The notes under the pieces are model-generated. The model searched no databases, was not told the DNA's origin, and worked only from the letters and a program-made list of their open reading frames with translations. Made by a program: the position numbers and the translations under genes. Of a stretch of DNA of 64,000 bases, positions 8,200-18,900 are shown one piece after another (within the stretch, counting starts at the first letter, position 1; each line of letters begins with the position of its first letter). Source of the DNA: Desulfobacterium sp. (lineage in GTDB: Bacteria; Desulfobacterota; Desulfobacteria; Desulfobacterales; Desulfobacteraceae); the NCBI GenBank assembly GCA_030145245.1, contig JAQYWC010000004.1, positions 24,664 through 88,663 on the forward strand. Reading direction: 5' to 3'.

Positions 8200-10761
8200 A
8201 TGACCATCATCAATCAAGAAGCCCTGGAAGAGAGGGCAAATGATCTGGACGACAAGGGGCTGAACGGTTTCAGCCGGGTACTTGTGACCCTGTCTCCTGA
8301 TACCCATCCCGTTGAAGCCCGTCTGGAGGTCCATTTCCATAATAACAACGGGATTTCAGAGATCCTGAACGCGTTTGCTTCAGCACCGGCAGATCAGAAA
8401 GAAGTTACGGCAAAAGGGATCTTTCCTATCTCCGGGGGCCACAGGGTGATCGGGGGCCCGGGCGCGGATCAGGTCAGGGCCGTTTCCATTGCCGGAAATC
8501 CGGGGGACACTTTTCTTTCCCTGACCCTGGTTCCCATCGGCGACTACTCCACCTACACCCTGGGCATTAACTTCCAGGACATGGATCCCGTGTTCAGCGA
8601 CATGGATTTCAAGTTCAGGCCCGGATGCTTTAATCTCTGTGCGCCGGACTGGAAAGCCCCTCCTGCCCCTAAGCAGGATCCGGTCATTGATTACCTGGCC
8701 AAGGATTATGATTCCTTCAGGCATACCTTGATCTCGGCCATGATGGAACGGGTGCCGGGCTGGCAACCCGCAAGTGAGGCCGATTTTGATCAAGTCCTCA
8801 TAGATCTCTTCAGTGGGGCGGCCGATGGGTTGAGCGACTTTCAGGACCGGGTGATGAACGAGGCCTATCTCGGTACAGCCAGGAAAAGAGTCTCGTTGGC
8901 CCGCCATGCCCGGCTGATGGACTACCATATCCACCAGGGCAACCAGGCAGCCACCTGGCTGGCATTAAGGGTCAAAAGCCAACACAGTATAAATGAAGAC
9001 CTGGTTGTATGGGCGGGCCGCAGGTTCACAGACTCAGGTTCCGTTGTTTTCAAGGGCCGGCGCAGGCGAGAGAGTGCCCCCCATGAAATTGATCCTTTGC
9101 CCCTGCATCCATTGCTCAATGAGATCGGGCTATACACCTGGCAGGATTCTGTGCCGGCCCTGGCGGTTGGCAGCAGATCCGCCGACCTGAAACTCCTTGG
9201 CCGGCTTCCCAGTGGTGAACTTACGGCCATTACGGACAAGGCCCCGGCAGTGGTGGTTCAGGATCTGATCCGTTTGGGAACGATCAGGCATCTTGTGATT
9301 CAAGAGCACCTGAATCCTGCAACCGGAAAGCGGCCGGGCAGGGATTCTGCAAAACGGCAGCTTCTCAGGCTGGTTCCCGGGGATGAAGGCGCCCTGGCGG
9401 ATTTTGATCCCATGACCGCAACCATACCCGGGGATCCCCTTTCGGCAGACTGGTTTGTCCGGGTCCGATGGGAGGAGAAGGACAAGCTTGAGCATAACTA
9501 CTGTTTCACCGTGGATTGTACCGACGGAAAGGTGGAATATATCTCCCTTTTCCATGGCAATCTGGCGGAAGTGTTCCATGGCCGTTCATTTGGGGTTGTT
9601 TTCAGGGAGCAGGGAACGGCACTGACCGGTAATAACGAAACCTATTATGTGAGGAGCGACAGGTGGGGCACGGTTTGCAGATTGCCTGAAGCACCCCTTG
9701 CCTATAAGGCCACCCCTGCCGGTGGCGAGGTGCCGCCTGAATCAACCCTGGAACTTGAGGTGGAAACACCGGGTGGGGGCAGTGATCCATGGAAAGAGGT
9801 GATCAGCCTGATCCACAGTGATGAAAAAAATGATCATTTTATGGTGGAAACCGATGAATCGGGCGAGAGCCTTATCCGGTTTGGAAACGGCATAAACGGC
9901 AGGGAACTGCCGGAAGGTGCCGTGGTCCGTTGTGAATATCAGGCAGGCCCCGGGGTCCGGGGCAACATCGGCGCGGATATGCTCACCTCTTTTCACCCTG
10001 CCTCTTTTCCTGAAATTGAAGATTGCCGGAATCCCTTTGATGTCACAAACGGCAGGGCTCCTGAACCTGTGGAGGAGATCATCAGGCGGGTCCCTGAAGC
10101 CTATGCAAGCCGTCAACTCCGGGCAGTTACCCTAAAGGATTATGAAAAAAGGGCTGGGGAGCTTGCTGAAGTTTCAAGGGCGGCAGCCAGATACGCCTGG
10201 ACCGGAAGCTGGCGAACAGTGGAGATCGCCATCGATCCTGTGGGCACCACCCAGCTGACCCATGATTTAAGGAAAAAAATAGAAGGTCACCTTAACGCCG
10301 TCAGACTGATAGGAGAGGACCTTGAGATCCGTTCGCCCCGGTTTGTGCCCCTTGCATTGTGCGTCTCCATCTGCATCCATCAGGAATACTGGCCCGAAGA
10401 TATTCAATATTTGCTTGAGCAGGAATTTTCCGTGGGGTTTACCCAGGACGGCAGGATGGGTTTTTTCCATCCGGACAGATGGACCTTTGGCCAGGAACTC
10501 AGAGCCAGCCGGATCATTGGCCGGGTGCAGTCGGTCAAGGGGGTTGACCATGTGCAGGGAGTGAGCATGAAGCGTTGGAATGAAGCGACGTTAGGCGATT
10601 ATACCCCCACAAAAGAGGGGTACCATTGCCTTGGCTTTTCCAAGCCCGGCATGAACGATGTCATTCAAGTGGGGGCCAGCGAGATTATTCAAGTTCAAAA
10701 TGACCCGGATCACATGGAAAGAGGTTTTATTTTATTTGATGTCAGGGGAGGGCGGCAATGA
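8200..10761 (+). CDS. Baseplate J-like protein 1 (Pvc11/Afp11-type)
   Basis: 853 residues. A baseplate-J-like architecture: an N-terminal domain with the diagnostic VIDYLAKDYDSFRHTLISAM and a downstream D-x-x-x-D-Q-V-L-(I/V)-D-L-F segment (residues ~160-210), a long beta-rich centre, then a C-terminal gp6-like portion with REL-x-x-G-A-x-V and DYEKRAGELAEVSRA. In eCIS the protein forms, with its partner, the heterodimeric wedge ring. It ends with FILFDVRGG, a sequence that is copied again in the spacer downstream. Confidence 0.9.
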   Translation: MTIINQEALEERANDLDDKGLNGFSRVLVTLSPDTHPVEARLEVHFHNNNGISEILNAFASAPADQKEVTAKGIFPISGGHRVIGGPGADQVRAVSIAGNPGDTFLSLTLVPIGDYSTYTLGINFQDMDPVFSDMDFKFRPGCFNLCAPDWKAPPAPKQDPVIDYLAKDYDSFRHTLISAMMERVPGWQPASEADFDQVLIDLFSGAADGLSDFQDRVMNEAYLGTARKRVSLARHARLMDYHIHQGNQAATWLALRVKSQHSINEDLVVWAGRRFTDSGSVVFKGRRRRESAPHEIDPLPLHPLLNEIGLYTWQDSVPALAVGSRSADLKLLGRLPSGELTAITDKAPAVVVQDLIRLGTIRHLVIQEHLNPATGKRPGRDSAKRQLLRLVPGDEGALADFDPMTATIPGDPLSADWFVRVRWEEKDKLEHNYCFTVDCTDGKVEYISLFHGNLAEVFHGRSFGVVFREQGTALTGNNETYYVRSDRWGTVCRLPEAPLAYKATPAGGEVPPESTLELEVETPGGGSDPWKEVISLIHSDEKNDHFMVETDESGESLIRFGNGINGRELPEGAVVRCEYQAGPGVRGNIGADMLTSFHPASFPEIEDCRNPFDVTNGRAPEPVEEIIRRVPEAYASRQLRAVTLKDYEKRAGELAEVSRAAARYAWTGSWRTVEIAIDPVGTTQLTHDLRKKIEGHLNAVRLIGEDLEIRSPRFVPLALCVSICIHQEYWPEDIQYLLEQEFSVGFTQDGRMGFFHPDRWTFGQELRASRIIGRVQSVKGVDHVQGVSMKRWNEATLGDYTPTKEGYHCLGFSKPGMNDVIQVGASEIIQVQNDPDHMERGFILFDVRGGRQ

Positions 10762-10837
10762 TCAAAAGGGGGAGCGGCCATGAGCAAAAATAGGTTTATC
10801 CTGTTTGATGTCAGGGGAGGGGGCTGATGAGCAAAAG
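10721..10837 (+). repeat. Imperfect ~47-bp direct repeat at the junction of two baseplate genes
   Basis: The 3' end and start region of the two genes is duplicated: 10721-10768 and 10791-10837 align over ~47 bp with few mismatches (both contain tttgatgtcaggggaggg followed by a start-like atgatcaaaag or atgagcaaaag). The second copy encodes in isolation a 15-residue peptide ending FDVRGGG that mimics the C-terminus of the upstream protein. It is a local tandem duplication, apparently without effect on either gene. Confidence 0.8.
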
Positions 10838-13667
10838 TTGCAGAAACGATTGTGTGGAGACCCCGGACTTTCCCAAAAAGATCGGGAACCGGGCCGGGCT
10901 GTCCCGTATCGGCTATCGCATGGCCACCTATTCCGATTTCCGTGAGGCCCTGTTGAGAAAACTTGATGCAGATCCCACTCTTTCCGCCTGGACCCACCGT
11001 AAGGCCGATGATCCCGGCATTGCCCTGCTGGAGGGGGCCTCCATCCTGGGGGATATTCTCACCTTTTACCAGGAATTATACGCAAACGAAGCCTATCTCA
11101 GGACGGCCCAATGGCGGGAGAGCATTGGGGATCTGGTCCGGCTGGTGGGCTACCGTCTCTCCCCGGGCCTGGGGGGCAAGGCCGGATTCGCCTTTGAGGT
11201 AAAGGGGGACAAGCCTGTGGTGATCCCGGCGGGATTTCCGGTCAAGGCCCAGGTAAAAGGGTCGGAAAAGCCGGTTGATTTTGAAACAAAAAAACAGGTC
11301 ACGGCCTGGCCCCACCTCAGTCGGTTTCATCTGTTCCGTCCCCCGATTCTCCCGGATTTTACCTCCAAAATATCGGTCTTTTCCATGGAGACCCTGGGGC
11401 TTGAGCAGGCAGGGATAGAAATCAATAAGGACGATCGCCTGCTGCTGCTGGATACCACAAAAGGTCCCACGGACAACGCTCAAATTGTCGTTGTTAAGGA
11501 GGTTGAGGAGGTGTTTGAAAGGACCGTCATCACGATTGAAGGGGTATGGAATAAAGGTGACGGCCTTAAAAAGATCAAGGCCTGTAAGCTTGGACGATCC
11601 TTCCGTCATTTTGGCCACAACGGGCCTTTGCAGGTGGTGGATAAATCAGATCCGACTGCAAGCATGATATCCATTAAATTCAACAGAAAACTCCATGGAA
11701 AGACAGAAACGGCATCAGCGGAAAAATGGACCATCCAGCCCTCCATTCAATCCATGGAGATTCCCCTGGACAGTGAAGTGGATGATTTTGTGGTTGGAAG
11801 CAAGGTGGTGATCCAGGGATTGAAATCTTCCGACGGCCAGGCATATAAAAACGTTAGGAACCTTGTCTCCTCATGGTTTAATGCAACGGATAACATCTGG
11901 AACCTGTTATTGTTGATGTTGTTTTTAAAGTTTTATTTTTCCTTCCTGAATTATGTCATAGATTTTTCGAGTTGGACGGACGAAGAGACCAAAAAGGCCC
12001 TTGAAGCCATTGCTTCCTGGAGAACCAACAACCGGTTGAAAAATATCTTTGGCAATACACGGGTCATGGAAGTCAAGGGTGCAAGACCAGGTTCCATGAC
12101 CTGGGGGGCTTTGAGCGGCAGTTCCACCATCATTGAATTGTCGGAGGAGATGGACGACTGGGGGATTATTGTAAAACCTGTCAAGAGAATCCACGACTTA
12201 CTGGTAACAGATATCCGCAACCTCGCAATCCACGAAACCATCGGGAATACGGCTTTCACCCTTACAAATGAACGCCAGGCCGATTCTTCAGCAGACGGTA
12301 CAACCCTTTATTTTTATGGCGATGCCAGGGCGTACAAAGAGCTGGACAAGCGGGCCCTTGCCCTTGTGAAAAAAGATGGCACCTCCATGGAAACCACGGT
12401 TGAAACCATGGCTTCCGGGTTGTCGGATCCAAAAAGGAAGATACTGAGGCCCGTTACATTAAAGAGCCCCCTGGAAGAGGGGTTTATGCTGGAGGACTTT
12501 CCCCTTGAGAAACCCGGGGTGACCGTCCATGGAAACCTGGCCGTTGCCGGCCAGGGCAGGACAGAGAAGGATGCCATCCTTGGAAACGGTGACAGCCGCA
12601 AGACATTTCAGACCTTTAAATTTCCAAAGACGCCCCTGACATATCACCTCTCTTCCGGCCGGACGCCCCCTGAAGTGCCGGAACTTCAAATTTATGTAAA
12701 TGATCGCCTGTGGAAGGGCGTCGCTTCCCTTTTTGGTCGGGGCGCCATGGAGGAGGTTTATATTGTCCGTGAAGATGCCAAAGGGGAAAGCTGGGTGCAG
12801 TTCGGGGATGGAAAAACAGGTGCACGGCTTCCTTCGGGCCTGAAAAATGTGGTGGCAAAATACCGGACCGGCACAGGTGCTTACGGCGTCCTTAAGGAAG
12901 GGACAACCGTGCAGCCGGGGGGGAAGCTTGACCGCCTAAAGAAGATTCAGCTGCCCGGAGCTGCAACCGGTGGTTCCGAACCTGAGACCGGGGACAACGC
13001 GAAAGAAGCGGCTCCCGGAAAGATCCAGAGCATGGGCCGGCTTGTGGGACTCAGGGATTTTGAACGGGAAACCCTGGCCATATCCGGTGTCTCAAAGGCC
13101 CTGGCCGCATGGGACCTTGTGGACAACGTTCCTTCAGTCGTGCTGACGGTGTTGATGGAAACAGGGCGTGAAGAGGAGTTGAAAGAGGTGAGAAAAACCC
13201 TGAACGATTATAACAGGTGCCGGGGCCCCCAGCGGTTTCCCATTGATGTTCGCACGGGCAGGCGTCTTTGGGTCTACATGGATGTTGTTTACGGTCATGA
13301 TCCCTCCTTCTTGCAAGAAAAGGTTGAAAATGCGATCAAGGAAGCGTTGGGGCTTTCCGGGGATGAAGGCCACGGGAAAAATGGTTTTTCCGGCCTATTC
13401 GGGATCCGTCAGCGTTGCTTTGGGCAGAACGAGTACGCAACAAGGATCGTTGGAACCATTCAAAATGTCAAAGGGGTGATCTGGGCAAAGATTACGGCCC
13501 TTGGCTTTTTACAGGGCGGCTCGGATGCGCCTTCCAAACTAGTTCTTCCCCTGGAGCCCAAGCCTTTGAATCCGGTCATCCCCTGCGATAACCTGCACAT
13601 CTTAAGCCTGTTCCGGGACCATCTTCAGATATCGGCTTCCAAGGTTCAAGCCACGGAGGAGTGTTGA
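10827..13667 (+). CDS. Baseplate J-like protein 2 (second wedge protein)
   Basis: 946 residues. The N-terminus RIGYRMATYSDFREALLRKL, then D-D-P-G-I-A-L-L-x-x-x-x-x-L-x-D-I-L-T-F-Y-Q-E and YLRTAQWR, is the signature of the 'putative baseplate assembly protein' family that accompanies the first J-like protein in eCIS. The C-terminal part repeats the J-like fold (DGKTGARLPSGLKNV; RLVGLRDFERETLAI). An oddity is a strongly hydrophobic, AT-rich stretch around residues 352-375 (WNLLLLMLFLKFYFSFLNYV), not expected in a soluble wedge protein. The start is ATG 10827, which lies in the second copy of the junction repeat. Confidence 0.87.
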   Translation: MSKSCRNDCVETPDFPKKIGNRAGLSRIGYRMATYSDFREALLRKLDADPTLSAWTHRKADDPGIALLEGASILGDILTFYQELYANEAYLRTAQWRESIGDLVRLVGYRLSPGLGGKAGFAFEVKGDKPVVIPAGFPVKAQVKGSEKPVDFETKKQVTAWPHLSRFHLFRPPILPDFTSKISVFSMETLGLEQAGIEINKDDRLLLLDTTKGPTDNAQIVVVKEVEEVFERTVITIEGVWNKGDGLKKIKACKLGRSFRHFGHNGPLQVVDKSDPTASMISIKFNRKLHGKTETASAEKWTIQPSIQSMEIPLDSEVDDFVVGSKVVIQGLKSSDGQAYKNVRNLVSSWFNATDNIWNLLLLMLFLKFYFSFLNYVIDFSSWTDEETKKALEAIASWRTNNRLKNIFGNTRVMEVKGARPGSMTWGALSGSSTIIELSEEMDDWGIIVKPVKRIHDLLVTDIRNLAIHETIGNTAFTLTNERQADSSADGTTLYFYGDARAYKELDKRALALVKKDGTSMETTVETMASGLSDPKRKILRPVTLKSPLEEGFMLEDFPLEKPGVTVHGNLAVAGQGRTEKDAILGNGDSRKTFQTFKFPKTPLTYHLSSGRTPPEVPELQIYVNDRLWKGVASLFGRGAMEEVYIVREDAKGESWVQFGDGKTGARLPSGLKNVVAKYRTGTGAYGVLKEGTTVQPGGKLDRLKKIQLPGAATGGSEPETGDNAKEAAPGKIQSMGRLVGLRDFERETLAISGVSKALAAWDLVDNVPSVVLTVLMETGREEELKEVRKTLNDYNRCRGPQRFPIDVRTGRRLWVYMDVVYGHDPSFLQEKVENAIKEALGLSGDEGHGKNGFSGLFGIRQRCFGQNEYATRIVGTIQNVKGVIWAKITALGFLQGGSDAPSKLVLPLEPKPLNPVIPCDNLHILSLFRDHLQISASKVQATEEC

Positions 13668-13668
13668 T

Positions 13669-15984
13669 ATGGGTGAAACGCGCGTACCTCTCTATGAACG
13701 GCTGCCTGAGATATACAGAATCAAGGACCAGGAGCAGTCCCCCCCGGGCCAGCTGAAAAGCTATCTTGCCCTTGTTGAAGAGGTGTTTGGAGAGATCCAT
13801 AAAAATATCGAGTCCCTGTATCACGACCTCTTTATTGACACCTGTGACGACTGGGTGATTCCCTATATCGGAGACCTGCTCGGCACAAGCCATCTTAAGG
13901 GAGAACCCTGGACTTTGAGGGCTGATGTTGCCGATACCATTGCCCTCCGCCGACGCAAGGGCACCATTGGCGCAATTGAGTTTCTGACCTATAATCTCAC
14001 CCAGTGGGGTGTCCATTGCCTGGAGCTCCGGGAGAACCTGATTTTGAACCAGCATCTCAATCACCAGCGGCCGGATAAAGGTGGGACGGTTCCCCTCAGG
14101 GATCCGGCAATGCTCACACTGCTCAACACCCCGTTTGATCCTTTTGGCCATACGGTTGACCTGAAACCTGCGGCCTTTGGAAATATCCGTTACAACCTGC
14201 CCAACCTTGCCATTTTTCTATGGCGGCTGGAGGCGTATCAGATTCCCGTGTCCCAACCAGACCCCCAGGGGGTGCACACAAGGGACGTTGCCATTGACCT
14301 TGGGAAATTCCCTGATGCCGCAGGTTTCATTGCCCGGTTTAACGTCCATCCCCTGGGCGAACCCCTGAGACTCTTTAATACCCATGGCTTTGATCCGGAC
14401 AGGAGACCGCCCGTTGTCACCCAGCTGGATCAAACACCCGGCCCCATTGCCACGGCCCGGTTGAACGGGGATTCATCCTCAGGAAACCCTGAAGCCTATG
14501 TCAGCGTCGAAACCTATGACCATACCGACCCTGGCCCGGGAACCCTGGAGATATCAGATGCGGGGCTTCAGATGCATCTGCCTGAATCAGGCTTTTCAGG
14601 AGAGATCTGGCCAAAGCCGGATGATCCCCAGGTCTGGTCCATCCGGGGAGCAAATTTGTGCGCCTGGGAGATAGGGCTTTCTCCCCCCTTGGATCACCAT
14701 GAAATCGTCATTGATCCGGTGATCGGCAGAATCGTCTTTGGCGTGGACACCCAGGGTAAGGCAGATGCTTTGATTGACCATCTTTTGATGACATATACAT
14801 ATGGGGCGGTGGGCCCGGTGGGCAGCCACCCCATATCCCGTCCTCCTCTGCCCGTGGAATACAATGGTGAGGCCGTGGACAGGAGAATGGTCAACTTCCA
14901 TCAAAATCCTGGCGGCCTCCGGGACCAGCTGGCTAATATCGAAACCTTTGGGTCGCCCATTGTCATTGAAATCCAGGACAGCATGACCCACGACCTGGAC
15001 CTTATCGGCCTGGCAGGAACCATTGTTGAAGACGGCGGCGTAAACCTGCAGTTGAACAGGTCCCTGATCATCCGTGCCGCCGACAACCAGAGGCCTGTCA
15101 TCAGGCTTGCTCATCCCCTGCGTTTCAGGCCCGCCAATGTAAAAGGTGCAAATGAAAGCGAGCAGACACAGTTTGACGCTGTCATGTCACGTCTCTTTGT
15201 AAGGCTTGAGGGGTTGTATCTCACCCGGGGCGATACCTTTCCCGGAGGCGATCCCCTGGTTGCAAGGGCGGCGTTGCACGGCCTTGAAATTATCGGCTGC
15301 ACCCTGGATCCCGGTGGATTTGGAAACCCCGACGGCAGCCGTGGGGTGATTCATACTGCCATGGTGCTTAAGGAACCCTATGGATTTGCTGACACGGATG
15401 ATGAAGATGCGTTTAATCAAACCCCTGAAATCATCCTCCAGCGCACCATTACCGGGCCTTTGTTCATTGATCTTGGCTACAAATTGTTTCTTGGGGACTC
15501 GGTCATCGATGCCGGCAGCGGTGTCGGCCATGGTCCGGGCACTCCTGGCTTTGCCGTGTCAGGCGCGGGTCTTGACCCCTCAACTTCATGGGGTCCCCCA
15601 ACCCAGGCCGACGGCATTACGGTATTGGGCCGTATGAGGGTTGAGAGCATCTCCGGCCGCCACGGAATATGGGTCCACGCCCTGGAGGTGCTTAATAACC
15701 AGAAGGGCTGCATCCGGTTTAGCTATTTTTCAGGCCAGGGGGACCGTCTTCCCCAGAATCTCGGCTGCCTGGACGGCAACGGGGCAAGGCTGAGGTTTGT
15801 CAGCGAGATATTCGGCCGGCCGGCCTATGGACAACTGGCCGGTAGCAGTGATTTTCAAATCAAAGAGCAGGAGATGGGCGCGTTTGGTTTTCTTTCAGAG
15901 GCCAGCAAGTGGCGAAACATTCAGATTCGTTTCCGGGAATTTATGCCGGTGGGAGTGAGACCGTTGCTGATACAGGTGACTTAA
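13669..15984 (+). CDS. eCIS tail protein, gpI-like N-terminus (Afp12/13-type)
   Basis: 771 residues. The first ~130 residues match the phage tail protein gpI family: LYERLPEIYRIKDQ, FIDTCDDWVIPYIGDLLG, then RR-K-G-T-(I/P)-x-A-(I/V)-E. The remaining ~600 residues are beta-rich with Gly/Asp turns and probably form a repeat solenoid or fibre-anchoring part. gpI-like proteins sit at the edge of the baseplate and link wedges to fibres. It begins one base after the upstream stop and is followed by the DUF6519 protein. Confidence 0.8.
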   Translation: MGETRVPLYERLPEIYRIKDQEQSPPGQLKSYLALVEEVFGEIHKNIESLYHDLFIDTCDDWVIPYIGDLLGTSHLKGEPWTLRADVADTIALRRRKGTIGAIEFLTYNLTQWGVHCLELRENLILNQHLNHQRPDKGGTVPLRDPAMLTLLNTPFDPFGHTVDLKPAAFGNIRYNLPNLAIFLWRLEAYQIPVSQPDPQGVHTRDVAIDLGKFPDAAGFIARFNVHPLGEPLRLFNTHGFDPDRRPPVVTQLDQTPGPIATARLNGDSSSGNPEAYVSVETYDHTDPGPGTLEISDAGLQMHLPESGFSGEIWPKPDDPQVWSIRGANLCAWEIGLSPPLDHHEIVIDPVIGRIVFGVDTQGKADALIDHLLMTYTYGAVGPVGSHPISRPPLPVEYNGEAVDRRMVNFHQNPGGLRDQLANIETFGSPIVIEIQDSMTHDLDLIGLAGTIVEDGGVNLQLNRSLIIRAADNQRPVIRLAHPLRFRPANVKGANESEQTQFDAVMSRLFVRLEGLYLTRGDTFPGGDPLVARAALHGLEIIGCTLDPGGFGNPDGSRGVIHTAMVLKEPYGFADTDDEDAFNQTPEIILQRTITGPLFIDLGYKLFLGDSVIDAGSGVGHGPGTPGFAVSGAGLDPSTSWGPPTQADGITVLGRMRVESISGRHGIWVHALEVLNNQKGCIRFSYFSGQGDRLPQNLGCLDGNGARLRFVSEIFGRPAYGQLAGSSDFQIKEQEMGAFGFLSEASKWRNIQIRFREFMPVGVRPLLIQVT

Positions 15985-15994
15985 GGAGAGCAAA

Positions 15995-18900
15995 ATGAAA
16001 GGCGATTTTTCCAACTGGGATTTTGACGGCAGGAATAATTTTAGCGGCGTTTTGCATCAACAGGGCAGGGTACTGCTCGATACCGACTGGAACGCCCAGA
16101 CCCGAATAACCGCTAACTGGCAGGACCAGGCGGGCCGGGACGCCATTGGGCCGGCAGTTGCGGCGATACCGGCAGGTGAGCCCCAGGGATTCAAGGTTGT
16201 AAAGGCCGGGGTTATCACCGGTCCTGCGGGTGATAAAGCAACCCTTGACGTCATGCCCGGAAGAACCTGGGCCGATGGCCTGCTGGTTTATCTGGACGGA
16301 AAAACAGAGGATTTTGCCACGGCCACCGCCACCCCCACCCCCACAGCCACCTACCTTGAGGATCCTGGACCCCCCATTGCCCCGGGCATACGGGACGGGG
16401 TGGTTCTGGAGGTCTGGCGGGAGTCCGTCAATGGTTTTCAGATGCCGGAGGAGCTGATTGAACCGGCCCTTGGCGGACCCGATACCACTGAAAGGCTCCA
16501 CACGGCAATGGCTTTCAGGCTGCTCAGGCTGGAAGAGGAAGACACCTGTGAGACGTTTCGGGAAAAGTTGAAGCACGACCTCTCCTACAGGGGGAATCTG
16601 AAGGTGACCCTGGCCCCGGTTACGGAGACAGAGGGCGACTGCCCGGTGATGGAGGGGGGCGGCTACACAGGCTTTGAGCATTCCCTCTACCGGATTGAGA
16701 TTGCCCGGCTAAACAGCGGCGCTTCCCCCATGTTTAAATGGTCCGGGTTCAATGGCGGACTTGTGGGCCGGGGGAAATTTGATGCCGCCGCCCAAAAAGT
16801 CGTTATCACCGCCAACCTCCAGCCCATTATCACCTCCGGCCTGGATGGTTTCTATCTTGAAGCGGTTGAGTTCGATAAGGAGCTTGCCCATTGGGAGGTT
16901 ACCTATGGGGCAAAGGTAACGCTTAACAGCGACAATGAAATTGAGCTGCCGGCCACTGCGCTCTTTGGGAGTATTCCCGCTTCCGGCCCGAGTGTCTTTT
17001 TCCGGCTCTGGAACGGGATAGAGGAGATATCCGACTTTCCTTTTTCCACTTCTTCCAACAGCGCCAAGACCCTGATAAACGGTATCCGGCTGGAGTTCGA
17101 TATTGGTGGCGGCATGGACTACAAGGCCGGTGATTTCTGGACGTTTAAACTGCGGGCGGGCGGGATCGGCAATTCTCCTGTTGCGGCCCCTGTGTTCGCA
17201 ACAACACTGGAAACCGACCTGAACAATGAAACCAACACTCTTGCTTTGCAGACGGAATTTAATGATAACGGCTTTCCCATCTCCTCCAACGCTGTTGTTG
17301 AAATAAAAGAAACCGGGAAATGGCTGATCACGGACCCTGACCTTGAAAAGACCTTTTCCGTAAGAAAAGAGAGCGGTGTATTAAACGTCTACCATCTGAA
17401 CCTGATTAAAACCGGACCCCCTGAAGGCATCCGCTACCACCGGGTGCCCCTGGCCATCCTTAATTGGGACGGCAGCACCATTGAAGAGGAGAAGATCGAT
17501 GATTGCAGGCGGATCTTCCATCCGTTAACCGATCTTCAGGGATGCTGCACCGTGACCGTTGGGAGGGGCGGCGATTTTAACAAGATCCAGAAGGCCGTTG
17601 ATTTTCTGGATAAAGAGGCCGGGGGCCGGATCTGCCTGCTGCCCGGGGAATATGTTGAGAACGTCGACATCCACGACCGGGCAAACATCTTCATCCATGG
17701 ATGCGGAGAACAAAGTAAAATAATGGCAAAGGCAGCACTTCCGGTGATAGATCTGGCCGATTCCACCAACATCCGGATAGAGTCCCTTACCGTTACCGCC
17801 CATGATGAAGGAATCGGCATTCATATTCACGGGTCTCCCCAAACCGTGGGAAAACCTGCCTCCACCCGTAACATCCTGTTGACCGGCCTGATGGTGGAAG
17901 CAGATTCCCAAAGCGCGATAAAAGTGATGGACGGCCGCTTTGTCACCATCCGCGAATCTCTTGTTGAAATGGAAAAGAACACCCGGGTCTCCTGGCCGGC
18001 CATATTCTTTGTCGGGGATGACGGATTGATCCAGGATAATAAAATCCAGGTGCTGGCCGGGCAAGCCGAGGATATGGAGACCCCGGGTGAGCTTGCGCCC
18101 CCGGCAGGCCGGGGCGGGCTCCAGATCGGTGGTACCTCGGACCGGGTTCGCATTATCAACAATCTTATCCTTGGGGGCTCCGGCAATGGAATTACCCTGG
18201 GCCATATTCTGGAAACAGAGGGCCGGGACCGCACCGATATTCCTTTTCCAGGGTATTTTGAGAGGGATCATCCCTGTTATCCCTGTTTTTTGGCTGATGA
18301 TACCACAGAGGCCATTGATGATGATGGGAACCGGGTGCGCATGTCCGCAGGGGCCCTCACTGAGATCCATATCCTTGGCAACCGGATCTATGGTATGGGC
18401 ATGAATGGTGTGGGTGTGGCTGCTTTCTTCAATCCGGAAGAGATCGACAAGCTGGAAAAGCTGGGCAAAACGGGCAATCTCCTCATCAGCGTTAACCAGC
18501 TCACCATCCGGGACAATGACATTCGAAATTGTCTCCAGGGCGAGCTTGCCTCCATAACCAAAGAGATGCTGGGTAAAAAGGGCTACGGGGGCATCTCACT
18601 TGCTGATGTGGAAAATCTGGTGATCCGGGAGAACCGCATTGAGGACAATGGAACAAAGGTTCAAAAGGGAGAGCCCATATGCGGTGTTTTTGTTCTCCAT
18701 GGTGAAGGCGTTGACATATCAGAGAACCGGATTTCCAACAACGGGGCCAAAGTGAGTTCATACCAGCAGGGCCCCCGGGGGGGAATTGCCATTGTAAAGG
18801 CGGTTGCCCCTTCCGCAGAATACCGTGTTGAAGCACTCCAGCTGAAATATCCCCTTAAACAGGGGGTGCCCGCTGTGACAATCCACGATAATGTCGTGGT

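Noticed and set aside
17525..18370. 281-codon minus-strand frame inside the DUF6519 gene
   Set aside because: Antisense to a well-supported beta-helix coding region; no recognisable protein features.
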